Source: Nonomuraea thailandensis
GTDB taxonomy: Bacteria > Actinomycetota > Actinomycetes > Streptosporangiales > Streptosporangiaceae
Direction of reading: 5' to 3'
Length of the DNA: 64,000 bases
Assembly: GCF_024172165.1 (NCBI RefSeq)
Contig: NZ_JAMZEB010000002.1
Location: forward strand, 9,460,501 to 9,524,500
Shown here: piece after piece, positions 1-8,274 of the stretch
Position numbering within the stretch: the stretch's first letter is position 1
How the letters are laid out: every line of letters begins with the position of its first letter
The notes under the pieces: model-generated
Database searches by the model: none
What the model saw: the letters and a program-made list of their open reading frames with translations, nothing else
What the model was told of the DNA's origin: nothing
Position numbers and translations under genes: made by a program

Positions 1-180
1 GTAACCCTTCGGCTCTTCCGGGACGAGGATCCACATCACGACGTAGACCACCCAGAGCGGCCCCGGGATGAGCGACAGCAGCAGCCAGAGGATTCGTACG
101 AGGGTGGGCGGCAGGCCCATCTTGTCGGCGAGCCCGCCGCAGACGCCTGCGATGATCCGGTGCTCACGAGAGCGGTACAT
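1..180 (-). CDS. PspC domain membrane protein (3' end outside window)
   Basis: Only the first 60 residues are inside the window. They read as a PspC domain: MYRSREHRIIAGVCGGLADK, then LVRILWLLLSLIPG and a hydrophobic segment ending WILVPEEPKGY. PspC proteins are small inner-membrane proteins of the envelope-stress (phage shock) system. The ATG at 180 follows a strong GGAGGAAC ribosome site. The RxxAGVCGGLA pattern is diagnostic; whether it is a stand-alone PspC protein or a longer sensor fusion cannot be seen. Confidence 0.85.
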   Translation of the reverse strand, partial: MYRSREHRIIAGVCGGLADKMGLPPTLVRILWLLLSLIPGPLWVVYVVMWILVPEEPKGY

Positions 181-245
181 GCTGTTCCTCCGTGTGGTTT
201 TCGCGACCTATCTGGGAAACGGACAGCGTGGCCGCAAGACTCCCG

Positions 246-761
246 TCAGGAACCCTGAGAAAACCCTGTAAGGGTCAGCCATTCATGTGCCATGCCCAGA
301 TGTCGGCTGGTCAGTCCCTGCCTGGGATCCACGTGGATGAGCAGGAAGTCCGCCAGACCCTGATGGACCCTGAGGTACTCCTCGTCCTCCGCCCACACCT
401 GGTCGTCGAACCAGACGAACGGCCGCTGCCCCGCGTACGCCGCCACGTGCGGCGTCTTGAACATCTCCCCGTGCTCGCTCGCGGGCGCGCCGGAGGAGGA
501 GCCCAGCGTGATGACGGGCAGCGACGGCAGGCCGATCCGGGGAGCGATCCAGTCGTTGGCGTGGTGCTCCCAGGTGGTGGCCCAGACCAGCTCGGAGCCG
601 GTGACCAGGGCGAGCTCCAGCAGGCGGCGGCCGTGGCGGGGGTTGAGGTGCACGGTGTAGACGTCATCGCCGATCGTGCAGCGGTAGCGGCGGAAGTCGG
701 GCGCGGGGCGGCCCATGGGGTTGAGCACGCCGTCCACGTCCAGCAGGAGCAGGGGTTTCAC
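246..761 (-). CDS. HAD-like phosphatase-fold protein
   Basis: 171 residues starting VKPLLLLDVDGVLNPMG, where LDVDGVLN is the DxDG(T/V) nucleophile motif of the HAD superfamily. WATTWEHHAND carries motif II (T/S), and FVWFDDQVW near residue 115 is an acidic motif typical of the short HAD-domain proteins of actinomycetes. The GTG start overlaps the TGA of the upstream AraC gene (GTGA), so the two are translationally coupled. The substrate is unknown. Confidence 0.75.
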   Translation of the reverse strand: MKPLLLLDVDGVLNPMGRPAPDFRRYRCTIGDDVYTVHLNPRHGRRLLELALVTGSELVWATTWEHHANDWIAPRIGLPSLPVITLGSSSGAPASEHGEMFKTPHVAAYAGQRPFVWFDDQVWAEDEEYLRVHQGLADFLLIHVDPRQGLTSRHLGMAHEWLTLTGFSQGS

Positions 762-1687
762 TTGACCCCCGCCGCCGTCGCCGCCCGGTGTTCCTGCGGG
801 CTGACGCCGCGCACCCGCTTGAAGGCCGCGCTGAGCGCGAACGGGCTGCCGTACCCGACCTTCCTGGCCACCGAGCCGATCGTGGCGTCCGGCTCGCGCA
901 GCAGGTCGGCGGCCAGGGCCAGACGCCAGTCGGTGAGGAACGACATCGGCGGCTCGCCGACCAGCTCGGTGAAGCGCCTGGCCAGCGCGGCCCTGGAGAC
1001 GCCCACCTCGGCGGCCAGCAGGGCCACCGTCCACGGGTGGGCCGGGTTGTTGTGCAGCATGCGCATGGCCCTGCCCACCACCGGGTCGCTCATCGCGCGG
1101 TACCAGGCGGGCGCCTCGTGCGTGGCGAAGTGGGCCCGCAGGACGGCGATGAGCAGCAGGTCGAGCAGCCGGTCGAGGACCGCCTCCTGCCCCGGCTCGT
1201 CCTTGACGATCTCCGCGCCGAGCAGCGAGATGATCGGGTCGCCCGCCTGCACGATGAGCTGGGGCAGCGCTTCGAGCAGCCGCCTGCTGACCTCGCCCTC
1301 CAGGTTGTAGGTGCCGGTGAGCAGCACGGTGGCGCCGTCGGCGCTGTTGCCCCACGTACGCAGCCCCAGGTCGAGGGTCTGGTAGAGGACCTCGCCGTCG
1401 AGCGTGGTGCAGTGCTGGCCGGGGTGGATGACGACCTGCGGCTTGGTGCCGGGGTCGTCGGCCACCGTGTACGGCTCCGGCCCGCGCGCGATGGCCACCT
1501 GCCCGGGCTCCAGCCGTACGGGCTCGCCGTCGTCGAACATGACCCACGACTCGCCCCGCACCTGCGCGATCACCGACAGCGGGGCCTCGTCCTGGATGCG
1601 CAGCGACCAGGGCGGATCAAGGAGGGAGCGGAGCAGGAAGGCGCCGTGGGCTCTCGGGCCGTCGAGTAGCGCCGCGAGCTGGTCCAT
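758..1687 (-). CDS. AraC family transcriptional regulator (cupin_6 type)
   Basis: About 309 residues. The N-terminal half is a cupin-like sensor domain beginning MDQLAALLDGPRAHGAFLLR. The C-terminal ~100 residues carry the two AraC helix-turn-helix units: VALLAAEVGVSRAALARRF, then IGSVARKVGYGSPFALSAAF. I chose the ATG at 1687 because family members begin with this MDxLAxLLDGPRARGAF pattern; an in-frame ATG at 1726 is possible. It diverges from the NmrA-type reductase gene at 1762, the usual arrangement when the regulator controls its neighbour. Confidence 0.85.
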   Translation of the reverse strand: MDQLAALLDGPRAHGAFLLRSLLDPPWSLRIQDEAPLSVIAQVRGESWVMFDDGEPVRLEPGQVAIARGPEPYTVADDPGTKPQVVIHPGQHCTTLDGEVLYQTLDLGLRTWGNSADGATVLLTGTYNLEGEVSRRLLEALPQLIVQAGDPIISLLGAEIVKDEPGQEAVLDRLLDLLLIAVLRAHFATHEAPAWYRAMSDPVVGRAMRMLHNNPAHPWTVALLAAEVGVSRAALARRFTELVGEPPMSFLTDWRLALAADLLREPDATIGSVARKVGYGSPFALSAAFKRVRGVSPQEHRAATAAGVK

Positions 1688-1761
1688 GCCTAGACGATCG
1701 CATATGGGATTGCGCTTCTCAACCATGGAGAGTCTTATCGGTATCGGGGCTTACTAGATGC

Positions 1762-2571
1762 ATGACGACTTTGGTGCTCGGCGGCACCGGCAAGACCGGC
1801 CGCCGCATTGCTGACCGGCTCACCTCGCTCGGCCTGCCCGTACGGGTCGGCTCCCGCTCCGCCACCCCGGCCTTCGACTGGCAGGACCGCGGCACCTGGC
1901 AGGCCGCGCTCGACGGCGTGACGGCCGTCTACGTGTCCTACTATCCCGACCTGGCCTTCCCCGGCGCGTACGACGACGTCAAGGCGTTCACCGACCTGGC
2001 CGTCCGCAGCGGCGTGCGCAGGCTGGTCCTGCTGTCCGGCAGGGGCGAGCCGGAGGCGCAGGCCAGCGAGCGCACCCTGGCGGAGTCCGGGGCCGAGTGG
2101 ACGGTGCTGCGCTGCAGCTGGTTCATGCAGAACTTCAGCGAGGACTTCCTGCTCGGCGCCGTGCTCGACGGCGTGATCGCGCTGCCCGCCGCCGACGTGC
2201 CCGAGCCGTTCCTCGACGTGGAGGACATCGTGGACGTCGCCGTGGCCGCGCTCACCCAGGAGGGGCACGCGGGCAGGGTCTACGAGATGACGGGGCCGAG
2301 GCTGCTGACGTTCGCGGCCGTGGCCGGGGAGCTGTCGGAGATCATCGGCAGGGAGATCACGTTCGTCCGGGTCACGCCGGAGGAGTACGTGACGGCGGCC
2401 GTGGAGCACGGGGTGCCGCGCGAGGCGGCGGAGGGGCTCGGCCACCTGTTCACCGACATCCTGGACGGCCGCAACGCCAGTGTGACGGACGGCGTGCCGG
2501 AGGCGCTCGGCCGCCCGGCCCGCGACTTCGCGGACTTCGCGCGCGCGAACGCCCACGTCTGGAAGCGCTAG
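1762..2571 (+). CDS. NmrA-like NAD(P)-binding oxidoreductase
   Basis: 269 residues with an N-terminal Rossmann motif, TLVLGGTGKTGRRIADRL (GxxGxxG), and the NmrA/HSCARG-like fold pattern (VRRLVLLSGRG, then WTVLRCSWFMQNFSEDF). Related proteins act as NAD(P)H-dependent quinone or azo reductases, or as redox-sensing repressors. It is divergently transcribed from the AraC regulator. No clear ribosome site lies in front of the ATG, and a TACTAGAT-like -10 box lies just upstream, so the transcript may be leaderless. Confidence 0.8.
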   Translation: MTTLVLGGTGKTGRRIADRLTSLGLPVRVGSRSATPAFDWQDRGTWQAALDGVTAVYVSYYPDLAFPGAYDDVKAFTDLAVRSGVRRLVLLSGRGEPEAQASERTLAESGAEWTVLRCSWFMQNFSEDFLLGAVLDGVIALPAADVPEPFLDVEDIVDVAVAALTQEGHAGRVYEMTGPRLLTFAAVAGELSEIIGREITFVRVTPEEYVTAAVEHGVPREAAEGLGHLFTDILDGRNASVTDGVPEALGRPARDFADFARANAHVWKR

Positions 2572-2777
2572 CGCCGGCAGCTCGGCGCACAGGCAGGCGG
2601 AGGCGAACATCGTGCGAACTTCCAGTGAATTGCCGGAATCGTCCACCGGCCAGGGTGGACGCGGTCCTGGTCGCCTTCCGCATGCCGGCCGGCGTCACGG
2701 CGGACGAGAGCGATTGGCGGGCCTCCGATTCCGCTAACCTCACCCTCGTCACTCCCGCGCGCACGAGAGGTGTTGTC

Positions 2778-3608
2778 GTGATCGGCTGGCTAGAAGCGGT
2801 GATCTTGGGGTTGGTCCAGGGGCTCACGGAGTTCCTGCCGATCTCCTCCAGCGCCCACATCCGGGTGGTCTCCGCCTTCGCCGGCTGGCCCGACCCGGGT
2901 GCGGCGTTCACGGCGGTCATCCAGATCGGCACGGAGCTGGCCGTGGTGATCTACTTCCGGCAGGAGCTCTGGCAGATCATCTCGACGTGGACGCGCTCGC
3001 TGTTCGTCAAGGAGCTGCGCAGCCACTGGGCCGCCCGCATGGGCTGGTACATCATCATCGGCACCCTGCCCATCGCCGTGCTCGGCCTGGTGCTGAAGGA
3101 CCAGATCGAGACGGTCTTCCGCGACCTGCGCCTGGTGGGCACCACGCTGATCGTCTTCGCGCTCATCCTGTGGTTCGCCGACCGCACCGCCCGCAACAAG
3201 CTCACGCTGGAGAAGCACCTCAGCATCACCCACGCCCTCATCTACGGCTTCGCCCAGGCGCTGGCCCTCATCCCCGGCGTGTCCCGCTCGGGCGGCACCA
3301 CGACGGCCGGCCTGCTGCTCGACTACCGCCGCGAGGACGCGGCCAAGTACTCGTTCCTGCTGGCCATGCCGGCCGTCTTCGCCTCGGGTCTGCTGGAGCT
3401 GTTCGAGATCGGCGGCGAGAACACCCCCGACTGGGGGCCGACGATCGTGGCCACGGTCGTGTCGTTCATCGTGGGGTACGCGGCGGTGGCGTGGTTCCTG
3501 CGCTACATCAGCACCCACCGCTTCACGCCCTTCGTGATCTACCGGATCCTCCTCGGCTTCTTCATCATCCTCGCGGTCACCGCGGGCTGGATTCCGGTGA
3601 TCGGCTGA
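2778..3608 (+). CDS. uppP: Undecaprenyl-diphosphatase UppP (BacA family)
   Basis: 276 residues. This integral membrane enzyme dephosphorylates undecaprenyl diphosphate, recycling the lipid carrier of peptidoglycan and other glycans, and confers bacitracin tolerance. Both BacA signatures are present: LGLVQGLTEFLPISSSAH near residue 10, with the catalytic Glu/Ser/His set, and the PGVSRSGGTTTAGLLL segment near residue 165. Several hydrophobic helices follow. The GTG start has a GAGAGG ribosome site; the open frame extends much further upstream, but the homologous protein starts here. Its 3' end overlaps the convergent gene at 3577. Confidence 0.95.
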   Translation: MIGWLEAVILGLVQGLTEFLPISSSAHIRVVSAFAGWPDPGAAFTAVIQIGTELAVVIYFRQELWQIISTWTRSLFVKELRSHWAARMGWYIIIGTLPIAVLGLVLKDQIETVFRDLRLVGTTLIVFALILWFADRTARNKLTLEKHLSITHALIYGFAQALALIPGVSRSGGTTTAGLLLDYRREDAAKYSFLLAMPAVFASGLLELFEIGGENTPDWGPTIVATVVSFIVGYAAVAWFLRYISTHRFTPFVIYRILLGFFIILAVTAGWIPVIG

Positions 3609-4260
3609 CCTGGTAGTAGCCGGCCCACGCGTCGTCTCCCATGCGCAGGATCCTCACCCCGGTCCAGCCCAGGGCGACGACGGGCGCGGTCCAGAACGGC
3701 ACGGTCAGCGGCCCGTACTCGACCAGGAAGCCGCCGAGGTATCCGGCGGCCACCACCAGCGGCACCCACCACCCGACGAACCCGGCCCGCCACACCGCCA
3801 CGGTCAGCAGCGGCAGCCCGATGAAGCCGAAGAACATCCACGGCATCTGGAAGCCGAAGGTCACCCCGGGCAGGTTCATCATCTCGTCGAGGATCCGCTG
3901 GGCCTCCTCCGGGCTGTTGTGCTGTCCCAGGTACCACTCGACGGGGTCGATCAGCAGCAGCCCGGAGAGCTGGAGATAGCCGATCACCGCCAGCACGCCC
4001 GACGCGTGGCCGAGCCGGGTGGCCCTGCGCCTGGTCAGGTGCATCAGGCCGATGATCGCGACGGCCATCAGCATCCAGCTCCAGTGGTAGAGCACGGACT
4101 GGGTCTGGGCCAGCGCGGGGTTGTCGCCGAAGCTGACGGCCTCCCGGTCGTCGCCCCAGGTGCCGGGGTCGACGACGACGGCCACGGCTTGGAGGAGGGG
4201 GGCCACGACGAGCAGCGTGCCCGCCGTGACTCGGCGGAATGTCACGTGGTCGTTGAACAT
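3577..4260 (-). CDS. Uncharacterised multi-pass membrane protein
   Basis: 227 residues with about seven hydrophobic segments (VVAPLLQAVAVVV near residue 20, WMLMAVAIIGLMHL, LAVIGYLQLSGLLL, FFGFIGLPLLTVAVW, VPLVVAAGYLGGFLV and others). I recognise no family motif with confidence. The last 32 bases overlap the end of uppP on the other strand, so the genes are convergent. A role in transport or sensing cannot be inferred from the sequence. Confidence 0.7.
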   Translation of the reverse strand: MFNDHVTFRRVTAGTLLVVAPLLQAVAVVVDPGTWGDDREAVSFGDNPALAQTQSVLYHWSWMLMAVAIIGLMHLTRRRATRLGHASGVLAVIGYLQLSGLLLIDPVEWYLGQHNSPEEAQRILDEMMNLPGVTFGFQMPWMFFGFIGLPLLTVAVWRAGFVGWWVPLVVAAGYLGGFLVEYGPLTVPFWTAPVVALGWTGVRILRMGDDAWAGYYQVSRSPESSPR

Positions 4261-4306
4261 GCGGCCGACCGTAGGCGGGCGGGCCGCCGCGGGTCGTCCC
4301 CCTGCG

Positions 4307-4380
4307 GGCCTACCGGCCGTCCCCTACGAGGAGGAGACCCTGAGGCCTTCCGGCCGTCCCCTACGAGGAGGCGACCCTGC
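4307..4380. repeat. Two-copy 37-bp tandem duplication over a gene 3' end
   Basis: Positions 4307-4343 and 4344-4380 are near-identical 37-bp units, each containing CGGCCGTCCCCTACGAGGAG. The second unit holds the last codons and TAG stop of the serine hydrolase, so the first is a duplicated gene end lying downstream of the stop. It is one of several such structures in this window. Confidence 0.9.
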
Positions 4381-5587
4381 GGGCGGTCACGTCGTGCCCC
4401 GCCCAGTTCAGCGCGACCTCGCCGCCCTCGCGGAAGTCCAGCTCGACCTCCCCCTTCATGCGGGCGAAGTACCGCGTCGGCGACATCGGGCGCAGCTCGG
4501 TCCTGGCCAGCCCGTGCACCTCCGCCATGAGCCGGTCGCCGTCCCTCGTCACGTCCATGGTCGAGGCGCGGCCCAGGAAACGCATGGTGTAGCGGCCGGC
4601 GTACCCGTCGAACAGGGCCGGGTCCACGCTCACGAAGACCCGCGCGGACGGCGGCTCGTACGGCTCGCCCCTGGCGATCGCCGCCAGCCCCCGCTCGATC
4701 TCCGAGAAGGCGGCGTTCTCGACGTTCGCCAGCACGCAGACGAACAGGTCGTCGGCCGGGTACCGCGCCGAGACACTGACGAACCCGATGGTCCCTCCTG
4801 AGCTCTCGATCCGCCCCCGGCCGGACGCGCACCCGTACCCGTAGGCGATCCCGTCGCTCTCGACGTACGGCCCCACGAGCTCGTCCGGCACTCGCAGCCG
4901 CCACCGGTGCAGGTCCGTCACGGTCGAGCAGAGCGCCCCCGCCGCGTCCTGGCGGGAGTTGTCCAGGTACGGGGCCGGCTCGGCCCGCCCGTCCGCGTAC
5001 ACGTATCCCTTTGCCTCTCCCACGAGCCCGCTGCGCGCCATCCCCAGCGGCTCCAGGACGTGCTCGCGCAGGTAGTCGCCGTACGCCAGCCCCGACGCCC
5101 GCTCGATGACCTCGCCCAGCAGCACCCACCCCGAGTTGCTGTAACTCACGCCCGCGCCCGGCTCGAACAGCAGCGGCCGGTCCTTGAAGGAGTCGATGAG
5201 CTCCCGCCGCGTCACGGGCGTTCCCATGACGCGGGTGAACCCCTCGGTCGTGACGTAGTCGGGGATGCCGGAGGAGTTCGTGAGCAGGTGGTGCAGGGTG
5301 ATCCGCTCGCCGTGGGGAAGGCCCGGCAGGTGCCTGGCGATCGGGTCGTCCACCCGCACCAGCCCGCGCTCCTTGAGCTGCAGGATCGCCATCGCGGTGA
5401 ACGTCTTCGTCTGCGAGCCGATCCTGAACGCCGTGTCCGGCCGGTTCGGCACGCCGCGCTCGTGGTCCGCCAGCCCGTACCCCTTCGTGAACAGCACCTT
5501 CTCGCCCCGCGCGACCAGCACGGCTCCGCTGAAGCGGCCCAGCTCCGCGTACGCGCGCACGAACCGGTCCATCCGCCGTCGCCTCAT
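4361..5587 (-). CDS. Serine hydrolase of the beta-lactamase / penicillin-binding protein family
   Basis: 408 residues. The SxxK nucleophile motif is in FRIGSQTKTFTAMAIL near residue 60 and the YxN motif in GVSYSNSGWVLLGEV near residue 150. The third motif, usually HTG or KTG, reads SGG in ESSGGTIGF, so true beta-lactamase activity is less likely than esterase or peptidase activity. No signal peptide is seen. The ATG at 5587 has GGAG five bases upstream; that ribosome site lies inside a perfect inverted repeat next to the divergent PadR gene, suggesting repression by PadR. Confidence 0.8.
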   Translation of the reverse strand: MRRRRMDRFVRAYAELGRFSGAVLVARGEKVLFTKGYGLADHERGVPNRPDTAFRIGSQTKTFTAMAILQLKERGLVRVDDPIARHLPGLPHGERITLHHLLTNSSGIPDYVTTEGFTRVMGTPVTRRELIDSFKDRPLLFEPGAGVSYSNSGWVLLGEVIERASGLAYGDYLREHVLEPLGMARSGLVGEAKGYVYADGRAEPAPYLDNSRQDAAGALCSTVTDLHRWRLRVPDELVGPYVESDGIAYGYGCASGRGRIESSGGTIGFVSVSARYPADDLFVCVLANVENAAFSEIERGLAAIARGEPYEPPSARVFVSVDPALFDGYAGRYTMRFLGRASTMDVTRDGDRLMAEVHGLARTELRPMSPTRYFARMKGEVELDFREGGEVALNWAGHDVTARRVASS

Positions 5588-5591
5588 TCGA

Positions 5592-5621
5592 TACTCCAAG
5601 TTGACTATTCGACTTGGAGTA
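5592..5621. promoter_or_regulatory. Inverted repeat operator between serine hydrolase and PadR genes
   Basis: TACTCCAAG (5592-5600) is mirrored exactly by CTTGGAGTA (5613-5621). The sequence TTGACTATTC occurs within it (5601-5610) and again at 5654-5663, close to the PadR start. The left arm overlaps the ribosome site of the serine hydrolase. This placement fits a PadR operator that controls both genes; binding itself is inferred. Confidence 0.6.
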
Positions 5622-5678
5622 ATGAGAGCACGGCCGCCCTGATATGGTCAACGTTGACTATTCAGCGGAGGTGTTCCC

Positions 5679-6230
5679 GTGTCGGCGTCATCCACCCGGC
5701 TGCTGGTCCTCGGCCTGCTCAACGAGGGCCCCAAGCACGGCTACGAGATCAACCAGGTCGTGACGGCCGGCGCTCTCGACCAGTGGACCGGCGTGAAGCC
5801 CGGCTCGGTCTACCACGCGCTGGCGAAGCTGGAGCTGGAGGGCCTGGCGCGGACGTTCTCGCAGGAACGCACCGGCGACCGCCTCCGCCGCGTCTACGCG
5901 ATCACCCCGGAGGGCCGCCGCACCCTGCGCGACCTCCTGCGCAAGGCGCTCGCCGCCCCGCCCCACTCCACCCGCTCCGACTTCGCCCTGGCCCTGCGCT
6001 GGCACGCCCTGCTGGACACGGGCGAGGCAGGGGAGCTGGTCGCGGCGGCCTCCCGGGCGGTGGAGGCCGAGCGCGCGGCCCTGGCCGCCGGCCGTACGGC
6101 GAAGGAGGGCCTGTCACCCCTGGCCGACGCGCTGTTCGACAACGCCGAGGCCCATCTGGCCGCCGACGCCAGGCTTCTGGAGGACCTCGCGCGCCTGCTG
6201 GCCGGCCCTCAGGAGAACGTGCGGGGGTAG
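5679..6230 (+). CDS. PadR family transcriptional regulator
   Basis: 183 residues. The N-terminal winged helix begins RLLVLGLLNEGPKHGYEI, the PadR signature, and continues through VYHALAKLELEGL and a wing ending RRVYAITPEGRRTLRDLL. The C-terminal half is a longer helical dimerisation region (subfamily with ~180 residues). GTG start with GGAGG eight bases upstream. It diverges from the serine hydrolase gene and probably represses it through the inverted repeat between them. Ligand unknown. Confidence 0.9.
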   Translation: MSASSTRLLVLGLLNEGPKHGYEINQVVTAGALDQWTGVKPGSVYHALAKLELEGLARTFSQERTGDRLRRVYAITPEGRRTLRDLLRKALAAPPHSTRSDFALALRWHALLDTGEAGELVAAASRAVEAERAALAAGRTAKEGLSPLADALFDNAEAHLAADARLLEDLARLLAGPQENVRG

Positions 6231-6264
6231 CGGCCGGCCCTCAGGAGGACGTGCGGGGGTAGCG
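6201..6264. repeat. Two-copy 32-bp tandem duplication spanning two convergent stops
   Basis: Units 6201-6232 and 6233-6264 differ at one base (core CCTCAGGAGAACGTGCGGGG versus the same with GGAC). The first unit contains the last codons and stop of the PadR gene; the second contains the 3' end of the convergent membrane protein gene. The two gene ends are therefore copies of one another. Confidence 0.95.
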
Positions 6265-6681
6265 GCTGGCCCAGGCGAAGACGGCCGCGAACAGGGCCCA
6301 GGCGGTGACGTACGAGGCCGGGTGCGCCCAGGCGTCGCCGACGATGTCGGCCAGCGCCGCACGGCCCTCGAAGTAGATCGCCAGCCCCAGCACCGCTCCG
6401 GGGATCGCCCCCCACCACCGCTTCCACCACACCTCGTGCACGGCGATCTCGAACAGGACGAGGGCGATCGGCCCGAACAGCAGGAACTTCAGGCTCAGCG
6501 CCGAGGGCGCCAGCGCGCCGAGCACCATGATGCCGACCGCCGCCGCGCCCGTCAGCAGGACGACGGCGCCGAAGGGGGCGGGTTCGTCGCGCGGATCGCC
6601 GCCGGGCGGCACCGGGGCCTGCCCCGCGTCGTCGGACAGGGGCTCGTCACGTGGATCCCGCTCGTCAGACACATCCGACAT
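6241..6681 (-). CDS. Uncharacterised small membrane protein
   Basis: 146 residues. A charged, proline-rich N-terminus of ~35 residues (MSDVSDERDPRDEPLSDD) is followed by about four hydrophobic segments, for example AVVLLTGAAAVGIMVLGAL and FLLFGPIALVLFEIAV. No recognised domain. Its last ~24 bases lie in a duplicated unit shared with the end of the convergent PadR gene. A cytoplasmic N-terminus is likely but unproven. Confidence 0.65.
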   Translation of the reverse strand: MSDVSDERDPRDEPLSDDAGQAPVPPGGDPRDEPAPFGAVVLLTGAAAVGIMVLGALAPSALSLKFLLFGPIALVLFEIAVHEVWWKRWWGAIPGAVLGLAIYFEGRAALADIVGDAWAHPASYVTAWALFAAVFAWASRYPRTSS

Positions 6682-6714
6682 TCTCCCGAAAAACCGGGCG
6701 GCGTGAGCCCCTAC

Positions 6715-7854
6715 TTAGGGAGCGGGAACGCCGACCTTCGGCCGCTCCCGGTAGGTGACCAACGTGAACAGCAGCGCCACCAGCCCGAACCCGGCGGACA
6801 CCACGACCACGCCCGTCCGGCCGTACGAGTCCAGCGCCGCGCCACCGGCCAGCCCCGCCACGAACAACCCGACGTACTGCGCCGACGACAGCAGGCCCAG
6901 CCCGATCGGCACGCTGCCCGGCACCGCCGTGACGGTCCTGAACTGCTGCGCGGGCGCCACCAGCCACCCGGTCGCGCCCCACAGGAAGGCCCAGACCAGC
7001 GCGACGGGGATGGTCAGGTTCGCGACCGGGACCAGAGCCAGGAACACCACGGACGCGCCCAGCCCGGCGAGGATCATCCGGCGCGGCCCGTACGCGTCGG
7101 TGAGCCGCCCGCCGAGCGCGTTGCCCACGATGCCGCCCAGCCCCCACGCCCACAGCAGCGCGGGCAGCGGCAGATCGAACAGCGACCCGATGTAGGTGTA
7201 GGCCGTGAAGCCCGCCGCGAACATCAGCAGCTGTGTCACCATCACCGCCAGCACCCGCCGGTCCCGCAGCGGCTCGAACCGCTCCCGCAACCGTCCCGAC
7301 GCCGGGATCCGCACCTCGGGGACCAGCACGGCCACTCCCACCAGCCCGACCAGGCCCAGCCCCGCGACCAGCCACAAGGTGGCCCGCCACCCGGCCGCCT
7401 CCCCCAGCCAGGTGCCGAGCGGCACCCCGATGGCCGACGACACGCTCAGCCCGCCCATCACCAGGGCCAGCGCCCGGCCGCGCCGCTCGGGCTCGGTCAG
7501 CGCGTTCGCCACGGCCGACGACGTGGGCGTGAACATGGCCGCGCCCGCCGCCGCGACCACCCGGGTCAGCATGACCAGCGCGTACGTGGGAGCCAGCGCC
7601 GTCAAGGTGTTGCCCGCCACGAACACCCCCATGGCCACCAGCAACACCGTCCTGCGCGACATCCGTGCGGTCAGGGCGGCGAGCATCGGCGACAGCAGGG
7701 CGTAGGCCAGCGCGAACACCGTCATGAGCTGCCCCGCGGCGGATCGGGAGACCCCCAGGTCCGCGGAGATGGGGGGCAGCAGCCCGGCGGTCACGAACAT
7801 GCCCGTACCGATCGCGAAATTTCCGGCAGCCATCGGGTAGAGCCGCGAACTCAT
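6715..7854 (-). CDS. MFS transporter (DHA1-like drug efflux family)
   Basis: 379 residues with about twelve transmembrane segments. The loop 2-3 motif reads LSPMLAALTARMSRRTVLL, related to the GxLaDrxGrkxxl signature of MFS exporters. Length and order match the AraJ/YdhP (arabinose efflux permease) group, which exports small drugs or sugars. It is divergent from an ArsR-family gene with two inverted repeats between them, so it is probably the ArsR target and substrate-inducible. Confidence 0.85.
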   Translation of the reverse strand: MSSRLYPMAAGNFAIGTGMFVTAGLLPPISADLGVSRSAAGQLMTVFALAYALLSPMLAALTARMSRRTVLLVAMGVFVAGNTLTALAPTYALVMLTRVVAAAGAAMFTPTSSAVANALTEPERRGRALALVMGGLSVSSAIGVPLGTWLGEAAGWRATLWLVAGLGLVGLVGVAVLVPEVRIPASGRLRERFEPLRDRRVLAVMVTQLLMFAAGFTAYTYIGSLFDLPLPALLWAWGLGGIVGNALGGRLTDAYGPRRMILAGLGASVVFLALVPVANLTIPVALVWAFLWGATGWLVAPAQQFRTVTAVPGSVPIGLGLLSSAQYVGLFVAGLAGGAALDSYGRTGVVVVSAGFGLVALLFTLVTYRERPKVGVPAP

Positions 7855-7882
7855 GGAGCCTCCAGCATTCAGTTGGACGCCC

Positions 7883-7919
7883 ATCAAACTGACCGATAGT
7901 TGGATTGTTGTCAAACAAT
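7883..7919. promoter_or_regulatory. Paired inverted repeats between MFS and ArsR genes
   Basis: Two dyads lie end to end: ATCAAACT (7883-7890) with AGTTGGAT (7898-7905), imperfect at one position; and ATTGTT (7904-7909) with AACAAT (7914-7919), perfect. The A/T-rich stretch stands out against the high-GC surroundings and holds both divergent promoters. Probable ArsR operators. Confidence 0.6.
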
Positions 7920-7941
7920 AAAACGGAGGTAGGGTTTCAGC

Positions 7942-8274
7942 ATGCGCCTGCTGCCGCATCCGTCCACGGAGAACATCCAGCTCACGGAGGTTCTGCGGGC
8001 CCTCAGCGACCCCGTACGCCTGGAGATCGTGACCCGCCTCGCCGCGGCCGGCGAGATGACGTGCACGGTCGCGGGCGACGACCTCGGCGTGCACAAGTCG
8101 ACCGCCTCGCACCACTACCGCACGCTTCGCGAGGCCGGCGTGGTCCTGACCAAGCAGGAGGGCCGGCTGAAGTACATGAGCCTGCGCCGCGGCGACCTGG
8201 AGAGCCGCTTCCCCGGCCTGCTCGACGCGGTCCTGACCGCCGCGCTCCCCGTCCCCGCCGGGGCCCATGCCTGA
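7942..8274 (+). CDS. ArsR family winged-helix regulator
   Basis: 110 residues: LRALSDPVRLEIVTRLAAAG, then GVHKSTASHHYRTLREAGVV (recognition helix) and a wing near LKYMSLRRGDLE. No metal-binding Cys pair (no CxC) is visible, so it probably senses an organic ligand or redox state rather than arsenic. It diverges from the MFS gene and its stop overlaps the start of hrpB by 8 nt, so hrpB may be co-transcribed. Confidence 0.9.
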   Translation: MRLLPHPSTENIQLTEVLRALSDPVRLEIVTRLAAAGEMTCTVAGDDLGVHKSTASHHYRTLREAGVVLTKQEGRLKYMSLRRGDLESRFPGLLDAVLTAALPVPAGAHA

